DNA of 64,000 nt from Sphingomonas vulcanisoli (GCF_011761305.1 NZ_JAAOZC010000002.1:120001-184000), one strand, 5' to 3'; shown: positions 53,389 through 63,134, counted from the first letter of the stretch. Program-made: numbers and translations. Notes: generated from the sequence alone by a model not told the origin.

Positions 53389-54549
53389 TTAGCCGGCGGG
53401 TGTCGCGTAGCTCGCGGCGGGCTCGGTATAGGGCGCCGGCGGGGGCGCGGGCCGTGGCGTGATTTTGGTCGTCTTCGGCGAGACCAAAGCACCCGGCCGC
53501 GCGCGCGCCAGGCCTGCGACGACGACGATATCGTCTGCCTTCAGCCCGCTGCGGATCACACGCAAGCCGTTGACCAGCGGACCGACCTGAACGACCCGCT
53601 GCTTGACCTTGCCGTCGCGGCCGACGGTCATCACCACCTGCCGCTCCTGATCCGCGGTCACGGCCTCGTCGGGCACGAGCAGGCCGGTATAGACCCCGGA
53701 TCCGGGCATCCGCATGTGGCCGTAGAGGCCGGGGCGCAGCGTGCCCGCCGGATTGGGCACCACGGCGCGGCCGCGGATGATGCCCGAATTCACGTCGAGC
53801 GTGTTGTCGATGAAATCGATGTGCCCGTGCCAGCGGTAGCTCGGCTCGTCCTGCAATTTGATATCGACCGGATCGCCCACCGCGCGGCGGTTGGCGCGCT
53901 CGCGCTTCAGGAACAGGCTCTCGGAGGCCTGGAAGCCGAAGCGGATCGGATTATCGCTGACGAGGCTGGTCAGCACCGTCTGATCGGCGGTGACGAGATT
54001 GCCGACGGCGACACGACGATCGCTGATATGACCCGAGATCGGCGCGCGGATCTGCGTAAAGGCGACATTGAGCGCCGCCGCCTGCTCGTTCGCCTGGGCA
54101 GCACCGAGATCGGCCTTGGCCTGCTGCGCCGTGGCCTTGCGCGTCTCGAGATCCTGCTCGCTGCCGGCCTGGGCGTCGAACAGCGCCTGGGACCGCTTGA
54201 GTTCAACCAAGGCGTTGTTGAGCGTCGCTTTTGCGCGCGCGGTCTGGGCTGCGGCCTGGTTGAGCACCGCGCGATAGGGGCGGGGATCGATGACGAACAG
54301 CAACTGGCCTTTGGCAACCGGCTCGCCATCCTTGAACGTGATTCGCGTGAGATAGCCGCTGACCCGTGGCCGCAGATCGACCGAGTCGACCGCTTCGAAC
54401 CGGCCGACATAATCGTCCCAATCGACGATCTGCTGTTGGAGCGGCACCGCGACCAGCACGGTGGGCGGCGGTGGCGGGGTCTTATCGGCCTTGTGGCAGC
54501 CGATCAGGACAAGCGCCGCCGCGAGGGCCACTGCGGTTCTTCCGGCCAT
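53389..54549 (-). CDS. RND efflux periplasmic adaptor (AcrA-like)
   Basis: 386 residues. Lipoprotein leader MAGRTAVALAAALVLIGC with Cys18 as the lipid site. Membrane-fusion architecture: barrel-sandwich half VDLRPRVSGYLTRITFKDGE, a helical hairpin (about 90-180), and the return strand FTQIRAPISGHISDRRV, then beta-barrel. First gene of the pump operon adaptor-permease-channel. No regulator gene lies beside it; the leader 54550-54690 separates it from a diguanylate cyclase on the same strand. Confidence 0.94.
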   Translation of the reverse strand: MAGRTAVALAAALVLIGCHKADKTPPPPPTVLVAVPLQQQIVDWDDYVGRFEAVDSVDLRPRVSGYLTRITFKDGEPVAKGQLLFVIDPRPYRAVLNQAAAQTARAKATLNNALVELKRSQALFDAQAGSEQDLETRKATAQQAKADLGAAQANEQAAALNVAFTQIRAPISGHISDRRVAVGNLVTADQTVLTSLVSDNPIRFGFQASESLFLKRERANRRAVGDPVDIKLQDEPSYRWHGHIDFIDNTLDVNSGIIRGRAVVPNPAGTLRPGLYGHMRMPGSGVYTGLLVPDEAVTADQERQVVMTVGRDGKVKQRVVQVGPLVNGLRVIRSGLKADDIVVVAGLARARPGALVSPKTTKITPRPAPPPAPYTEPAASYATPAG

Positions 54550-54690
54550 GAACCTTCCGTTTGAAGACCGCGGGCGGGCGCACGACGCGGCAGGGACAAT
54601 GGGTTAGCACTGCTCCCCTATTTTTGGGATCGCAAGCCACAAATGCGGCGACGCAGCACAGTTTTAGGCGCTTGCGACGAGCTGATCCCG

Positions 54691-56520
54691 TCAGGCGGCG
54701 AGCCTGATCCGATTGCGGCCATCCGCCTTGGCCGCATAAAGAGCGGCGTCGGCGCGGGCCATCAGCACGCCGCCGTCTCTCTCCCCGGTGAGAGCGGCGA
54801 CGCCGACGCTGACTGTGACGGTGGGGAGGGCGTCTTCCAGGGGCATTTCGAACGATTCGATCGTGCGGCACAGGCGCTCGGCGACCAACGCGGCGTCTTC
54901 CGGACTGGCGCCGGGCATGAGGATGCCGAATTCCTCGCCGCCGATCCGCCCGACGAGATCGCCGCTGCGAACCACGCCCATCGCCCGCGCCGCCACCCGC
55001 TGCAGCACCCGATCGCCGACGGCATGGCCATAAGCGTCGTTGACCGCCTTGAAATGATCGACATCGAAGATCGCCAGCGCGAACGTCTGGCCGAGATCGC
55101 CCGCCGCCTCGATCTGGCGGGTGAGGTGGCGCAGGAAAGCGCGGCGATTGGCGAGCCCGGTCAATTCGTCGGTTGCGGCCAGCATCACCGCCTCGGCGGC
55201 GCGCTGCTCGGCGTGGCGCTTGGCCGAAAGGACATGCTCCTCCAGCCGCTTGCGATCGTCGATATCGCGCAACGTGCCGGTCGCGCCGAGAACCTGCCCA
55301 TTGTTGTTGAACAATGTCTGCATCGTCACTTCCATCCACCGCCAGCCGCGGTGCGCGGTCTGGAAGCGGATCAGGCGACGGCTCGATTCGACTTCGCCGG
55401 TGAGCACCGGACGCGCCCATTGTTCGAGTTCGACATGGTCCTGCGGATCGATGTGCCGCAACCAGGACATTCCGAGGCTGTTGGCCGTCTCATGCCCGGA
55501 AACGGCGAGCCACGCCGGGTTGAGATACGTCCAGTGACCACCCGAATCGGTGCGGAAGATCACCTCACCGACATTTTCGACGACAGCGCGGAACTGGTCG
55601 GCAAGGATCTGCGCCTCCGCCGCGCGCGCGTCCCGCTCGGTCAGCGCGCTCGCCACGGGCAACGCCACGAGGAAGGCGGCCACCAGATCGAGCTGCAGTA
55701 TAACCATGCGAAGCTCGGGGCTGTTCAGAGGCGCGTGCGCGATCGGACCATAACCGTGCAGCGTCGCCTCGATCGCCACCAGCGCCATGGTCAACACGCC
55801 GGCGATCGCGCCGATCTGCCGCTGCCGGAAGGCCGCATACATCACCACCGGCATCAGCAGGAACATGCTGGGGATCTTTGCCGCGAAGAAAACCAGCGCC
55901 GTCAGGCCCGCGATCCCTGCGATCAAGCCGCTGAGATCGACGGCCTCCCGGGCGATCCTGCGGCGCGCCGCCGGATCTTCGCAGAGCGGGAAGACGGCCA
56001 GCGTGGCGGGCGTGATGAGCATCAGGCTGACGACACCCGCGCCGTACCAGGCATAGAAACTGCGAAACCAGCCGCCGCCCAGGCTCATGTTCAGCGCGAC
56101 CATGGCGATGACAGCGGGCAGGATCGGCGCGACCAGCGCGGCGATGACCATGCGAACGACATCGTCGAAGCGTTCGAACGTGCTGAGCAGCCCGCCCATC
56201 CGCCAGATCAGCATCGCGCCGATCGTGCTTTCGAGGACGTTCGCGATCGGAAAGGCGAGCCAGATGATCGGTGGCATGCCACGGACGACCAAAGAAACGC
56301 AGCCGCCGGCCAGCGCACCCACGATCAGCGGCAGCCGCTGATCGGGACGCGGCGCATGAAGGAGGCACGCCAGCAATATGGCGTTCGGCAGCCACAACGC
56401 CGTCAGGCCCTGCTGATGCGGCAGAAGCTCGCTCAGGGACGCGACCAGGAAGAAAATCAATCCTCCGGCCGGCGCAAGCAGCCACGGCTGCCTCGCCAGA
56501 TATGATTCGACCTTCGCCAC
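54691..56520 (-). CDS. MASE1-PAS-GGDEF diguanylate cyclase
   Basis: 609 residues. N-terminal MASE1-type membrane sensor of about eight helices (about 10-310, e.g. GLTALWLPNAILLACLLHA), a PAS domain (about 315-430, FRTDSGGHWTYLNPAWLAVSG), then GGDEF (about 445-609) with catalytic RIGGEEFGIL. The inhibitory I-site RxxD is intact five residues before it (RSGDLVGRI). It should make cyclic di-GMP in response to an unknown membrane signal and be product-inhibited. No EAL domain is attached. Confidence 0.92.
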   Translation of the reverse strand: MAKVESYLARQPWLLAPAGGLIFFLVASLSELLPHQQGLTALWLPNAILLACLLHAPRPDQRLPLIVGALAGGCVSLVVRGMPPIIWLAFPIANVLESTIGAMLIWRMGGLLSTFERFDDVVRMVIAALVAPILPAVIAMVALNMSLGGGWFRSFYAWYGAGVVSLMLITPATLAVFPLCEDPAARRRIAREAVDLSGLIAGIAGLTALVFFAAKIPSMFLLMPVVMYAAFRQRQIGAIAGVLTMALVAIEATLHGYGPIAHAPLNSPELRMVILQLDLVAAFLVALPVASALTERDARAAEAQILADQFRAVVENVGEVIFRTDSGGHWTYLNPAWLAVSGHETANSLGMSWLRHIDPQDHVELEQWARPVLTGEVESSRRLIRFQTAHRGWRWMEVTMQTLFNNNGQVLGATGTLRDIDDRKRLEEHVLSAKRHAEQRAAEAVMLAATDELTGLANRRAFLRHLTRQIEAAGDLGQTFALAIFDVDHFKAVNDAYGHAVGDRVLQRVAARAMGVVRSGDLVGRIGGEEFGILMPGASPEDAALVAERLCRTIESFEMPLEDALPTVTVSVGVAALTGERDGGVLMARADAALYAAKADGRNRIRLAA

Positions 56521-56604
56521 CCTCGCCTGTGTCGCTCCGATTCTCAGAAATGCTGTTAGGGACCAGATGTTAAGGCCGCCTTAGCCCGGGAGCAAGCCCG
56601 GCGG

Positions 56605-59256
56605 TCAGCCGCTGTTGCGCAGCGCGGTCGCAATGGCGTTGATCGAAAGCTGGATGCCCTCCGCGATGCGCGGGTCGCTCTCACCGGCACGGTGGCGCCG
56701 AATAAGCTCGATCTGCAGCAGATTGAGCGGCTCGATATAGGGCAGGCGCAGCCGCACCGAGGCATCGAGCGAGGGTGTCCTCTCCAACAGCCGGCTTTGG
56801 CCGGTGATCGTCAGCAGGCAATCGCGTGCCTGATGCCAACCGTCTCTGATTCCATCGAAAATGGGGCGGTACTGCGGTTCGACCAGCGCCAGATAATGAT
56901 CGGCAATCGCCATATCGGACTTGGCGAGCACCATCTCCAGATTGGCCAAAGTGGTCTGGAAGAAGGGCCATTCGGCGGCCATGCTCCGCAGCAGCCCGAT
57001 ATCGCCGAAGGTCGCGAAAGCCGCACCCGTGCCGTACCAGCCGGGCAGCATCACGCGCGTCTGCGCCCAGCTGAACACCCAGGGAATCGCCCGCAGATCC
57101 TCGATCGCATCCGATTTGGTGCGGCTTGCCGGACGCGATCCGATCTTCAGGCCGGCGATCTCCTCGATCGGCGTGAACTGGCGGAAGAAGCGACGAAAGC
57201 CTTCGGTTTCGTAGACCAGTCCGCGATAGCTTCGGAACGCGGTCTTCGAGAGAGTCCTCATTGCTATGTGGAAATGCTCTTCGTCCCTGGTCCGCACGGG
57301 TGCGAGGCTGGTGACGACTGTGGCGGCGACGATCGCTTCGAGATTGACCGAGGCCGCCTGGCGCGTGCCATATTTGGCGGCGATCACCTCCCCCTGTTCG
57401 GTGATGCGGATGCGGCCTTCGACCGTGCCCTGCGGCTGCGCGGCGATCGCGGCGAATGCCGATCCGCCACCGCGGCCGACCGCGCCGCCCCGGCCGTGGA
57501 ACAGCTGCATCGAGGTCCCCGCAGCCTCGAACACCGGCTTGAGTGCACGGCTCGCCTCGTTGAGGCTCCACACCGAGGTCAGATAGCCGCCGTCCTTGTT
57601 CGAGTCGGAATAGCCGACCATCACCTCTTGGTGGCCACGCACGCTCACCCGCGCGGCGACCTCGGGCAGCGCGAAATAGGCGCTCATGATCGCGGGGCCG
57701 TGCTCCAGATCCTCAATCGTCTCGAACAGCGGCACGACCATGATATCGGCAGTCGGCGGCGTGCCGGGGCGGAAAAGGCCCGCTTCCTTGAGCAGAATAT
57801 CGACCTCGAGCAGATCGGAGAGCGTCGCGGTCTTGGAGATGATATAGGTGGTGATCGCCTGCGCGCCGTAGCGCCGGTGCGCCTCAGCCGCGGCATCGAC
57901 GATCTCCAGTTCGGAGCGGGTCTCGTCGCTATAGGCGATGTGCGGGCTCTTGAGCGGGCGGGGGCTGGCGAGTTCCTTGCGTAGCAAAGCGACGCGCGCC
58001 TCTTCGTCCAGCGCGGCATAATCCCCGTCGACGCCCGCTTCCTTGAGCAGCTCGGCGACCACGCGCTCATGGACATCGCTGTTCTGTCGCAGATCGAGCG
58101 TGGCGAGATGGAAGCCGAAGGTCTCGACCGCGCGGATCAGCCGCCCGAGCGCGCCGCCCGAGGCGAGTGTGGCGCCGCCCCCCGCCGCCAAGGCATGCGC
58201 GATGGCGACGAGATCGGCGCGCAGCTCGCTCGGCTTGCGGTACGGCTCGGCGCTGATCGCCGCCGGACGCGATGGCGCTTTGCCGGTCAGTGTCTGATAG
58301 GTTGCGGCGGTACGCGCATAGATACCGGTGATCGCGCGGCGATACGGCTCGTCCGAACGCGCGGGCGATTCGTCATGCGCCTTGTCCGCCAGCGCCTCGA
58401 CCTCGGGCGTCACCGCCGCCAGTTCGGTCGAGATCGAGAGTTCGGCACCCAGCGCGTGGAGCAAATCGCAATAGTGGCTGAGCACCGCTTCCGCCGACTG
58501 GCCCAGCGCCAGCCGCAGCGAATCGGCGGTGACGAAGGGATTGCCGTCGCGATCGCCGCCGATCCACGATCCGGCGCGCAGGAAGCTCTTGGGCCGCGCG
58601 CCCAGCAGCCGCTCCCATTGCGCATAGAGCGCGGGCATCACCGGCAGGAAGATATCGCGCAGATAAGAAAGCGCCGTCCCCACCTCATCGGCGACGACCA
58701 GTTTCTCGCGGCGCAGCGGTCGGGTCTGCCACAGCAACGCGATCTGGCGGATCAGCGCCTCCTCAATCACATCGCCATCGGGCGTGACGGTGGCGCCGGT
58801 ATCGCGCAACCGCATCAGATCGGCGATATGGTTGCGGTGATCGATCATGCTCTTGCGCCGCACCTCGGTCGGGTGCGCGGTGAGCACGGGGACGATCAGC
58901 CCTTTGTCGAGCAGCGCGGCGACCGTCTGCTTGTCGCCGACCCTGGCGATCGCGGCGGCGAGATCGGCTTCGGGATCGGCGGCGACGCCCTGACGATCCT
59001 CGGCAAGGTTGGCGAGCATCGAAAAGAGCATGAAGCCGCGCGTGAAGGCGAGCATATCGTCGAGGCCCAGCGCCTCCAGCCCGCTATCGATCTCCCCTTC
59101 GACGCCGCGCGCCCGATCGACGGAGGCTGAACGGATATATTCGATCCGCCGAAACAGCGCGTCGCCGCCATACGCGCGGATCACGTCGCCGAGCAGTTTG
59201 CCGAGATAGCGGATATCAGGATTTTGCGCGATCGACGGCGCTTCGGAGTCGGCCAT
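56605..59256 (-). CDS. ppc: Phosphoenolpyruvate carboxylase
   Basis: Anaplerotic carboxylation of PEP to oxaloacetate. 883 residues. Signatures: VLTAHPTEVRRKS (catalytic His), GYSDSNKDGGYLTSVWSLNEA, and the FHGRGGAVGRGGG loop; C-terminus ends in NSG, near the canonical allosteric-site end. Start ATG at 59256. After the stop, two small inverted repeats (TAAGGCCGCCTTA and GCCCGGGAGCAAGCCCGGC, 56571-56602) may help end transcription. Confidence 0.96.
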   Translation of the reverse strand: MADSEAPSIAQNPDIRYLGKLLGDVIRAYGGDALFRRIEYIRSASVDRARGVEGEIDSGLEALGLDDMLAFTRGFMLFSMLANLAEDRQGVAADPEADLAAAIARVGDKQTVAALLDKGLIVPVLTAHPTEVRRKSMIDHRNHIADLMRLRDTGATVTPDGDVIEEALIRQIALLWQTRPLRREKLVVADEVGTALSYLRDIFLPVMPALYAQWERLLGARPKSFLRAGSWIGGDRDGNPFVTADSLRLALGQSAEAVLSHYCDLLHALGAELSISTELAAVTPEVEALADKAHDESPARSDEPYRRAITGIYARTAATYQTLTGKAPSRPAAISAEPYRKPSELRADLVAIAHALAAGGGATLASGGALGRLIRAVETFGFHLATLDLRQNSDVHERVVAELLKEAGVDGDYAALDEEARVALLRKELASPRPLKSPHIAYSDETRSELEIVDAAAEAHRRYGAQAITTYIISKTATLSDLLEVDILLKEAGLFRPGTPPTADIMVVPLFETIEDLEHGPAIMSAYFALPEVAARVSVRGHQEVMVGYSDSNKDGGYLTSVWSLNEASRALKPVFEAAGTSMQLFHGRGGAVGRGGGSAFAAIAAQPQGTVEGRIRITEQGEVIAAKYGTRQAASVNLEAIVAATVVTSLAPVRTRDEEHFHIAMRTLSKTAFRSYRGLVYETEGFRRFFRQFTPIEEIAGLKIGSRPASRTKSDAIEDLRAIPWVFSWAQTRVMLPGWYGTGAAFATFGDIGLLRSMAAEWPFFQTTLANLEMVLAKSDMAIADHYLALVEPQYRPIFDGIRDGWHQARDCLLTITGQSRLLERTPSLDASVRLRLPYIEPLNLLQIELIRRHRAGESDPRIAEGIQLSINAIATALRNSG

Positions 59257-59317
59257 GTCGCCTTGCTGCGCCGCAGCGAGGAATGGGTCAATCTTTCAGA
59301 TCGACCCTTCCCAAGAT

Positions 59318-60760
59318 TCAGGCGCGTAAGGCGGTCCGTTCGCGGCGGAGCAAGCCGCCCAACAAGCCAAAACCCGCGACCATCATCGCCCAGCTCGCCG
59401 GCTCCGGCACAGAAGCGGCCGCATCCGGCGCGAACGCCACGCCCATGAACTTCGAGCCGGTCAGGCTATCGATCGTGGTGAAGCTTTCGCCCGCGCCGGT
59501 CGTGGCGCTCAGCGTATCGGTGATCGCGAACAGATAGCTGGGGTCGGTGTCGCCGATCGTATAGCTGGTGGCATAGAGGCTGACCGTGCCGTCGCCATTA
59601 TTCTGCCCAGCCAAGCCGAACAAGCCGATCGTGCCCGATGCGCTGGTGTTGGTCACCAGGCCAAGCCCCGCCGACAGCGTATAGGCCAGGGACCAGACAC
59701 CGTTGGTTTGAGTCCACTTCTGCAGTCCGCCGTCGCCCAGCGTGCTGCTTGCAGAGGTCTGCTTCGAAACGCCGGCATCGGAAACGTAGAGCGTGTTCGG
59801 ATCGGCGAAGAAGAATTGTTCGGGGCTGAGGTTGATCTGCTTGCCGGTGTTGAGCCCGTTGCCCGTCGCCGCGGTCATCGTCATCTTGCCCTTGCCGTCG
59901 GCATAGCCGAGCAGCATCGTCGGGCCGTCGCCATTGTTGGCCGCCGTGGTCGGTGTGCCGGTCCCCAGCGTACCAACAAAGGAGCGCGCGGCGTTCGAGC
60001 CCTGCTTGCTATCCACCGAGACGTAGAGCTGGCCGTTATAGACCTGCACGTCGCGCGTATCCTGGCCGGCGGTCTTGTTGCTGGTGTCGAGGCCGGTGAT
60101 CGGCGTCGCGCTGCTCGCGCCCTCGGTCGCGTAGAAGACGCCACCGGTGGCGTCGCCGCTGACCCCTTGGCCCGAGACATAATAGCTTGTCCCGTTCTGC
60201 GTGTAGACGCTGCGCGGATTGTTCTGGTCGAACACGTTGAGCAGCGCGGTCGAGGTATCGACGTTGCCGTCGGCGGTGATGTCGGCGATGACGCGGGCGA
60301 CGGGCTGATAGGTGGTGCCGTTCACCGTGGTGCCGCCCGCCATGCTCGTCGATTGGGCGAGCGCGTTCAGCTTGCCCGCGTTGGTGCTGGTCTGGGGCAC
60401 ATAGGTGCTGGGGCTGGCGTTGAAGGTCGAAGCGCTGATCCCATAGCCCATGATCGTCAGCGATTTGCCGTCGCCCGATCGCTGCAGCATGCCCTCCGAG
60501 GACGAGCCATATTCGGACGAGATCGGGTTGACGCTACCGGTCACGACGCTCGATCCCGCGAAGGTCGCATGGTTGTTGCCGGTCGGCGTATATTGGTAGA
60601 GCGACAGCGGCGATGCCTGATTATCGGTGAAGGTGATGCCGCTGGCACCCTTGCCCGAAACCGCGACAACGATGTTGCCGGGGGTCAGAGGCGCCGTGGT
60701 GGCGAACGCCGCCGTCGAGCACAGCAGGACGAGCGGAAGCATGAACAACCCGGAACGCAT
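59318..60760 (-). CDS. PEPxxWA-CTERM sorting-domain protein (large)
   Basis: 480 residues. Signal peptide MRSGLFMLPLVLLCSTAAFA; the long mature domain is rich in Thr, Gly, Asn and Ser with repeated Ala/Gly/Asn-rich strands, and appears to be a beta-structured surface protein. C-terminus: VPEPASWAMMVAGFGLLGGLLRR, the exosortase-type sorting signal. ATG at 60760 follows a GGGGGAAA ribosome-binding site; the frame could start at TTG 60775. No exosortase gene is in the window, so processing must come from elsewhere. The second such protein is at 27070. Confidence 0.87.
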   Translation of the reverse strand: MRSGLFMLPLVLLCSTAAFATTAPLTPGNIVVAVSGKGASGITFTDNQASPLSLYQYTPTGNNHATFAGSSVVTGSVNPISSEYGSSSEGMLQRSGDGKSLTIMGYGISASTFNASPSTYVPQTSTNAGKLNALAQSTSMAGGTTVNGTTYQPVARVIADITADGNVDTSTALLNVFDQNNPRSVYTQNGTSYYVSGQGVSGDATGGVFYATEGASSATPITGLDTSNKTAGQDTRDVQVYNGQLYVSVDSKQGSNAARSFVGTLGTGTPTTAANNGDGPTMLLGYADGKGKMTMTAATGNGLNTGKQINLSPEQFFFADPNTLYVSDAGVSKQTSASSTLGDGGLQKWTQTNGVWSLAYTLSAGLGLVTNTSASGTIGLFGLAGQNNGDGTVSLYATSYTIGDTDPSYLFAITDTLSATTGAGESFTTIDSLTGSKFMGVAFAPDAAASVPEPASWAMMVAGFGLLGGLLRRERTALRA

Positions 60761-60787
60761 CGGAATTTCCCCCAAGAATCAACGAAA

Positions 60788-60803
60788 GTTAACGCCGGTT
60801 AAC
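60788..60803 (-). promoter_or_regulatory. Tandem GTTAAC boxes upstream of the large PEP-CTERM gene
   Basis: Two GTTAAC hexamers whose starts are ten bases apart, 28-43 bases before the ATG. Compare the GTTAA boxes before the other PEP-CTERM gene at 26955-26975. Confidence 0.4.
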
Positions 60804-60869
60804 GGGTAGCCATGACGCTTTTGTTGCCCTTTGGTGACTCGGGCTCCGGGGAAATACCGGGCGGCTTGT

Positions 60870-61655
60870 TCAGGTCCCCAGAAAATCGAGGACAAGGGCG
60901 TGGAAGCCATCGGGATCGGTGACGTTACAGGCATGGCCGCCCCAGGCCATGCGGGCAGGCGTGGCGTTCGGCAGCATTGCGGTCAGCACATCCGAACAGT
61001 GCGGAGGGACGAGCGCATCGTCGGCTGCGCTCAGCACCAAAGCGGGCGTGGCGATCTGGCCGAGCAGCATCGAAATATCGAACGCCCGAAGCGCGGCGAT
61101 CCGCGCCTCCACCGTGCGGATCGCGGGAAAGGCGGCGACATGCGCATCCTCCTCGCCATCGAGCTCGGCGCTGTGCCGGCTGCTCCAGTCGGCGGGGTAG
61201 AGGAAGATCGGCTGCGCGGCGATATAAGCGCGCACCCCGCTATCGCGCAGCAGGCTCAGCCGCGCATCGAAACAGCGCGCGAAATGCGGATCGGGCGCGG
61301 CCCAGCCGTTGACGAGCACGAGTTTATCCAGCCGCTCGGGCGCCTTGGTCGCCAGCGCCAACCCCGCCGCCGCGCCGAGCGCATGGCCGACAAGGTGCGC
61401 CTTCTCCACGCCCGCGGCATCCATCACCGCGAGAATATCGTCGGCAAAATCGGCGACCGTGACCGATGCCGGAAAGGCGCGATCGGAACGGCCGGTGCCG
61501 CGCTGGTCATAGGTGATGACGCGATAGTGCTGCGCCAGTGGGACAAGGTTCGGCTGCCAATAGTGCGCCGATCCGCCCAGCCCCGAGGCAAGCACCAGCG
61601 CCGGCGCGGAGGGCGATCCCTCGGCTTCCCAATAAAGGCCGGAGGTTAGGGGCAC
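60870..61655 (-). CDS. rutD: Pyrimidine utilisation protein D (alpha/beta-fold)
   Basis: 261 residues. Alpha/beta-hydrolase fold matching RutD: VLASGLGGSAHYWQP, YDQRGTGRSD, then VGHALGAAAGLAL, the position of the nucleophile elbow. It reads GHALG instead of GHSxG, as in known RutD proteins, so it lacks a serine nucleophile. RutD speeds the last steps of uracil ring breakdown by the Rut route, thought to act on an aminoacrylate or carbamate intermediate. GTG at 61655 is preferred: GGGGAGG from an adjacent repeat lies six bases upstream. The longer frame to 61673 starts inside that repeat. Confidence 0.9.
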   Translation of the reverse strand: MPLTSGLYWEAEGSPSAPALVLASGLGGSAHYWQPNLVPLAQHYRVITYDQRGTGRSDRAFPASVTVADFADDILAVMDAAGVEKAHLVGHALGAAAGLALATKAPERLDKLVLVNGWAAPDPHFARCFDARLSLLRDSGVRAYIAAQPIFLYPADWSSRHSAELDGEEDAHVAAFPAIRTVEARIAALRAFDISMLLGQIATPALVLSAADDALVPPHCSDVLTAMLPNATPARMAWGGHACNVTDPDGFHALVLDFLGT

Positions 61656-61661
61656 AAAGAT

Positions 61662-61787
61662 CCTCCCCTGCAAGGGGAGGGGGACCGTCGCGCAGCGATG
61701 GTGGCGGGGTATCCCGCTATCGGGAGGGTGATACCCCTCCGTCGCGCTTTGCGCGCCACCTCCCCTTCCAGGGGAAGATTGATCGTT
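61662..61787. repeat. Family A long inverted repeat between rutD and rutC
   Basis: Begins CCTCCCCTGCAAGGGGAGG and ends with CACCTCCCCTTCCAGGGGAA, with GGCGGGGTATC / GATACCCCTC and GCGCGCAAAG-type inner parts. It is the same long form as 7716-7829. Its end provides the rutD ribosome-binding site. Confidence 0.88.
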
Positions 61788-61791
61788 GCCC

Positions 61792-62175
61792 TCACCCGAT
61801 ATGCGCCACGCTGGCGATCTCGACCAGGCACTCCGGCTTCACCAGATCGCACTTGATGCAATAGCGCGCGGGCTTCGCGCCCGGGAAATATTCCGCGTAA
61901 ACCAGATTGAACGCGGCATAATCGCCGAGGTCCTTGAGGAAGATATGGTTCATCGCGACATCGGCCAGCGTCGCGCCCGCCGCCTCCAGCGTGATCTTGA
62001 TCACCTCCAGGATATGCCGCGTCTGCGCCGCCGCATCGCCGACATGCAACACCACACCGCCATCGCCCAGCGCCAGCACGCCGGAAACGTAGACGGTGTT
62101 CCCCGCCTTTGCACCCGCCGAGTAAGGCGCGATCGGGGTGGGGAATTGCGGGGGATTGATCGGTTCGAAGGGCAT
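61792..62175 (-). CDS. rutC: Pyrimidine utilisation protein C (Rid/YjgF family)
   Basis: 127 residues, Rid-family trimer protein. Acts on the peroxy- or amino-acrylate intermediate in uracil ring catabolism. Family pattern: [19 protein letters not shown], then [21 protein letters not shown], and [19 protein letters not shown] near the end with [12 protein letters not shown]. The ATG at 62175 is chosen because GGAG precedes it; upstream starts to 62280 would read through a family D repeat. Lies between rutD and rutB. Confidence 0.92.
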   Translation of the reverse strand: MPFEPINPPQFPTPIAPYSAGAKAGNTVYVSGVLALGDGGVVLHVGDAAAQTRHILEVIKITLEAAGATLADVAMNHIFLKDLGDYAAFNLVYAEYFPGAKPARYCIKCDLVKPECLVEIASVAHIG

Positions 62176-62198
62176 CGACATCTCCAGTCTCATATAAA

Positions 62199-62277
62199 CC
62201 GCTCGTCCCGAGCGTAGTCGAGGGACGTGCCGCAAGCGTTGCGCTGGCGTGTCTCGACTTCGCTCGACACGAACGGG
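62199..62277. repeat. Family D inverted repeat between rutC and rutB
   Basis: CCGCTCGTCCCGAGCGTAGT and, inverted, ACTTCGCTCGACACGAACGG arms around a 25-base centre. Matches the copy inside the amidase gene at 6174-6253. Confidence 0.88.
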
Positions 62278-62286
62278 CAATCCGGA

Positions 62287-63015
62287 TCACGCTTCGATTT
62301 GCCCGAAGCTACCGCAGAAATCCGCCGTCGTGCTCACCCAGCCGAAGAATTTCTCGACATTGTAGACCGTCGCCTCCTGCATAGCGGGCGGGCCGAGGTG
62401 GTGGGTCGCATCCTCCAGCATCACGCCGAAATATTCGAGGTGAAAGCCGTCGCGCAGCGTGCTCTCCACGCAGACGTTGGTGGCGATGCCGACGAAGACG
62501 ATCGTCTTGATGCCCCGCGCGCGCAAAATGCTGTCGAGCTGCGAATTGAAGAAGGCGGAATAGCGCGTCTTGTGGAGCTGGATGTCGCCGGGCTGGGGCG
62601 CGAGGCCATCGACCAGCGCATAATCCCAGCCGCCGCGCGCCAGCAACTGGCCCTTGAGATCGGGCCGCGCGCGCATCGTCTTCAGCGCGTTGGATTTGTG
62701 GAAGTTGGGCGATTTGCCCGCCGTCCCGGCCTCGACGTAGTCAGGATCCCAACCATTCTGCAGATAGATCACCGGCACGCCCGCTCCACGCGCCGCCTCC
62801 AGCACCGTGGCGATCTTGCCAATCGTGCCGGCAGCGCCCGCAATATCGAACCCCGCCAGATCGACGTAGCCGCCGGGCGAGGCATAGGCATTCTGCATAT
62901 CGATCACGACGACCGCGGTCTCGTCAGCGGAGACGCGGATCGGCTCGGGGCGCGCGGGCAGCGTCACCATGCGCTTGCCCGTGCCGTTGCCAACCTCGAC
63001 GATGTTATCCGCCAT
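62287..63015 (-). CDS. rutB: Pyrimidine utilisation protein B (ureidoacrylate amidohydrolase)
   Basis: 242 residues, isochorismatase-like cysteine hydrolase. Cleaves ureidoacrylate or its peroxy form into carbamate and aminoacrylate. Catalytic Asp in [15 protein letters not shown] (about 36), Lys in [15 protein letters not shown] and Cys in [17 protein letters not shown]. First gene of rutB-rutC-rutD on this strand. The flavin monooxygenase RutA that would start the pathway is not adjacent: the next gene upstream is an unrelated small membrane protein on the other strand. Confidence 0.93.
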   Translation of the reverse strand: MADNIVEVGNGTGKRMVTLPARPEPIRVSADETAVVVIDMQNAYASPGGYVDLAGFDIAGAAGTIGKIATVLEAARGAGVPVIYLQNGWDPDYVEAGTAGKSPNFHKSNALKTMRARPDLKGQLLARGGWDYALVDGLAPQPGDIQLHKTRYSAFFNSQLDSILRARGIKTIVFVGIATNVCVESTLRDGFHLEYFGVMLEDATHHLGPPAMQEATVYNVEKFFGWVSTTADFCGSFGQIEA

Positions 63016-63134
63016 GCCTGCTCCGTGCCCTCGACGAAGCGATGCAATGTGGCGCAGTGCCCCCGGCGAGGCAAGCCGAGGAACGATCGCTCTACCGCAG
63101 CGGTTCTTGGTCCATTCGTCAGGAGCAGTTTGCC

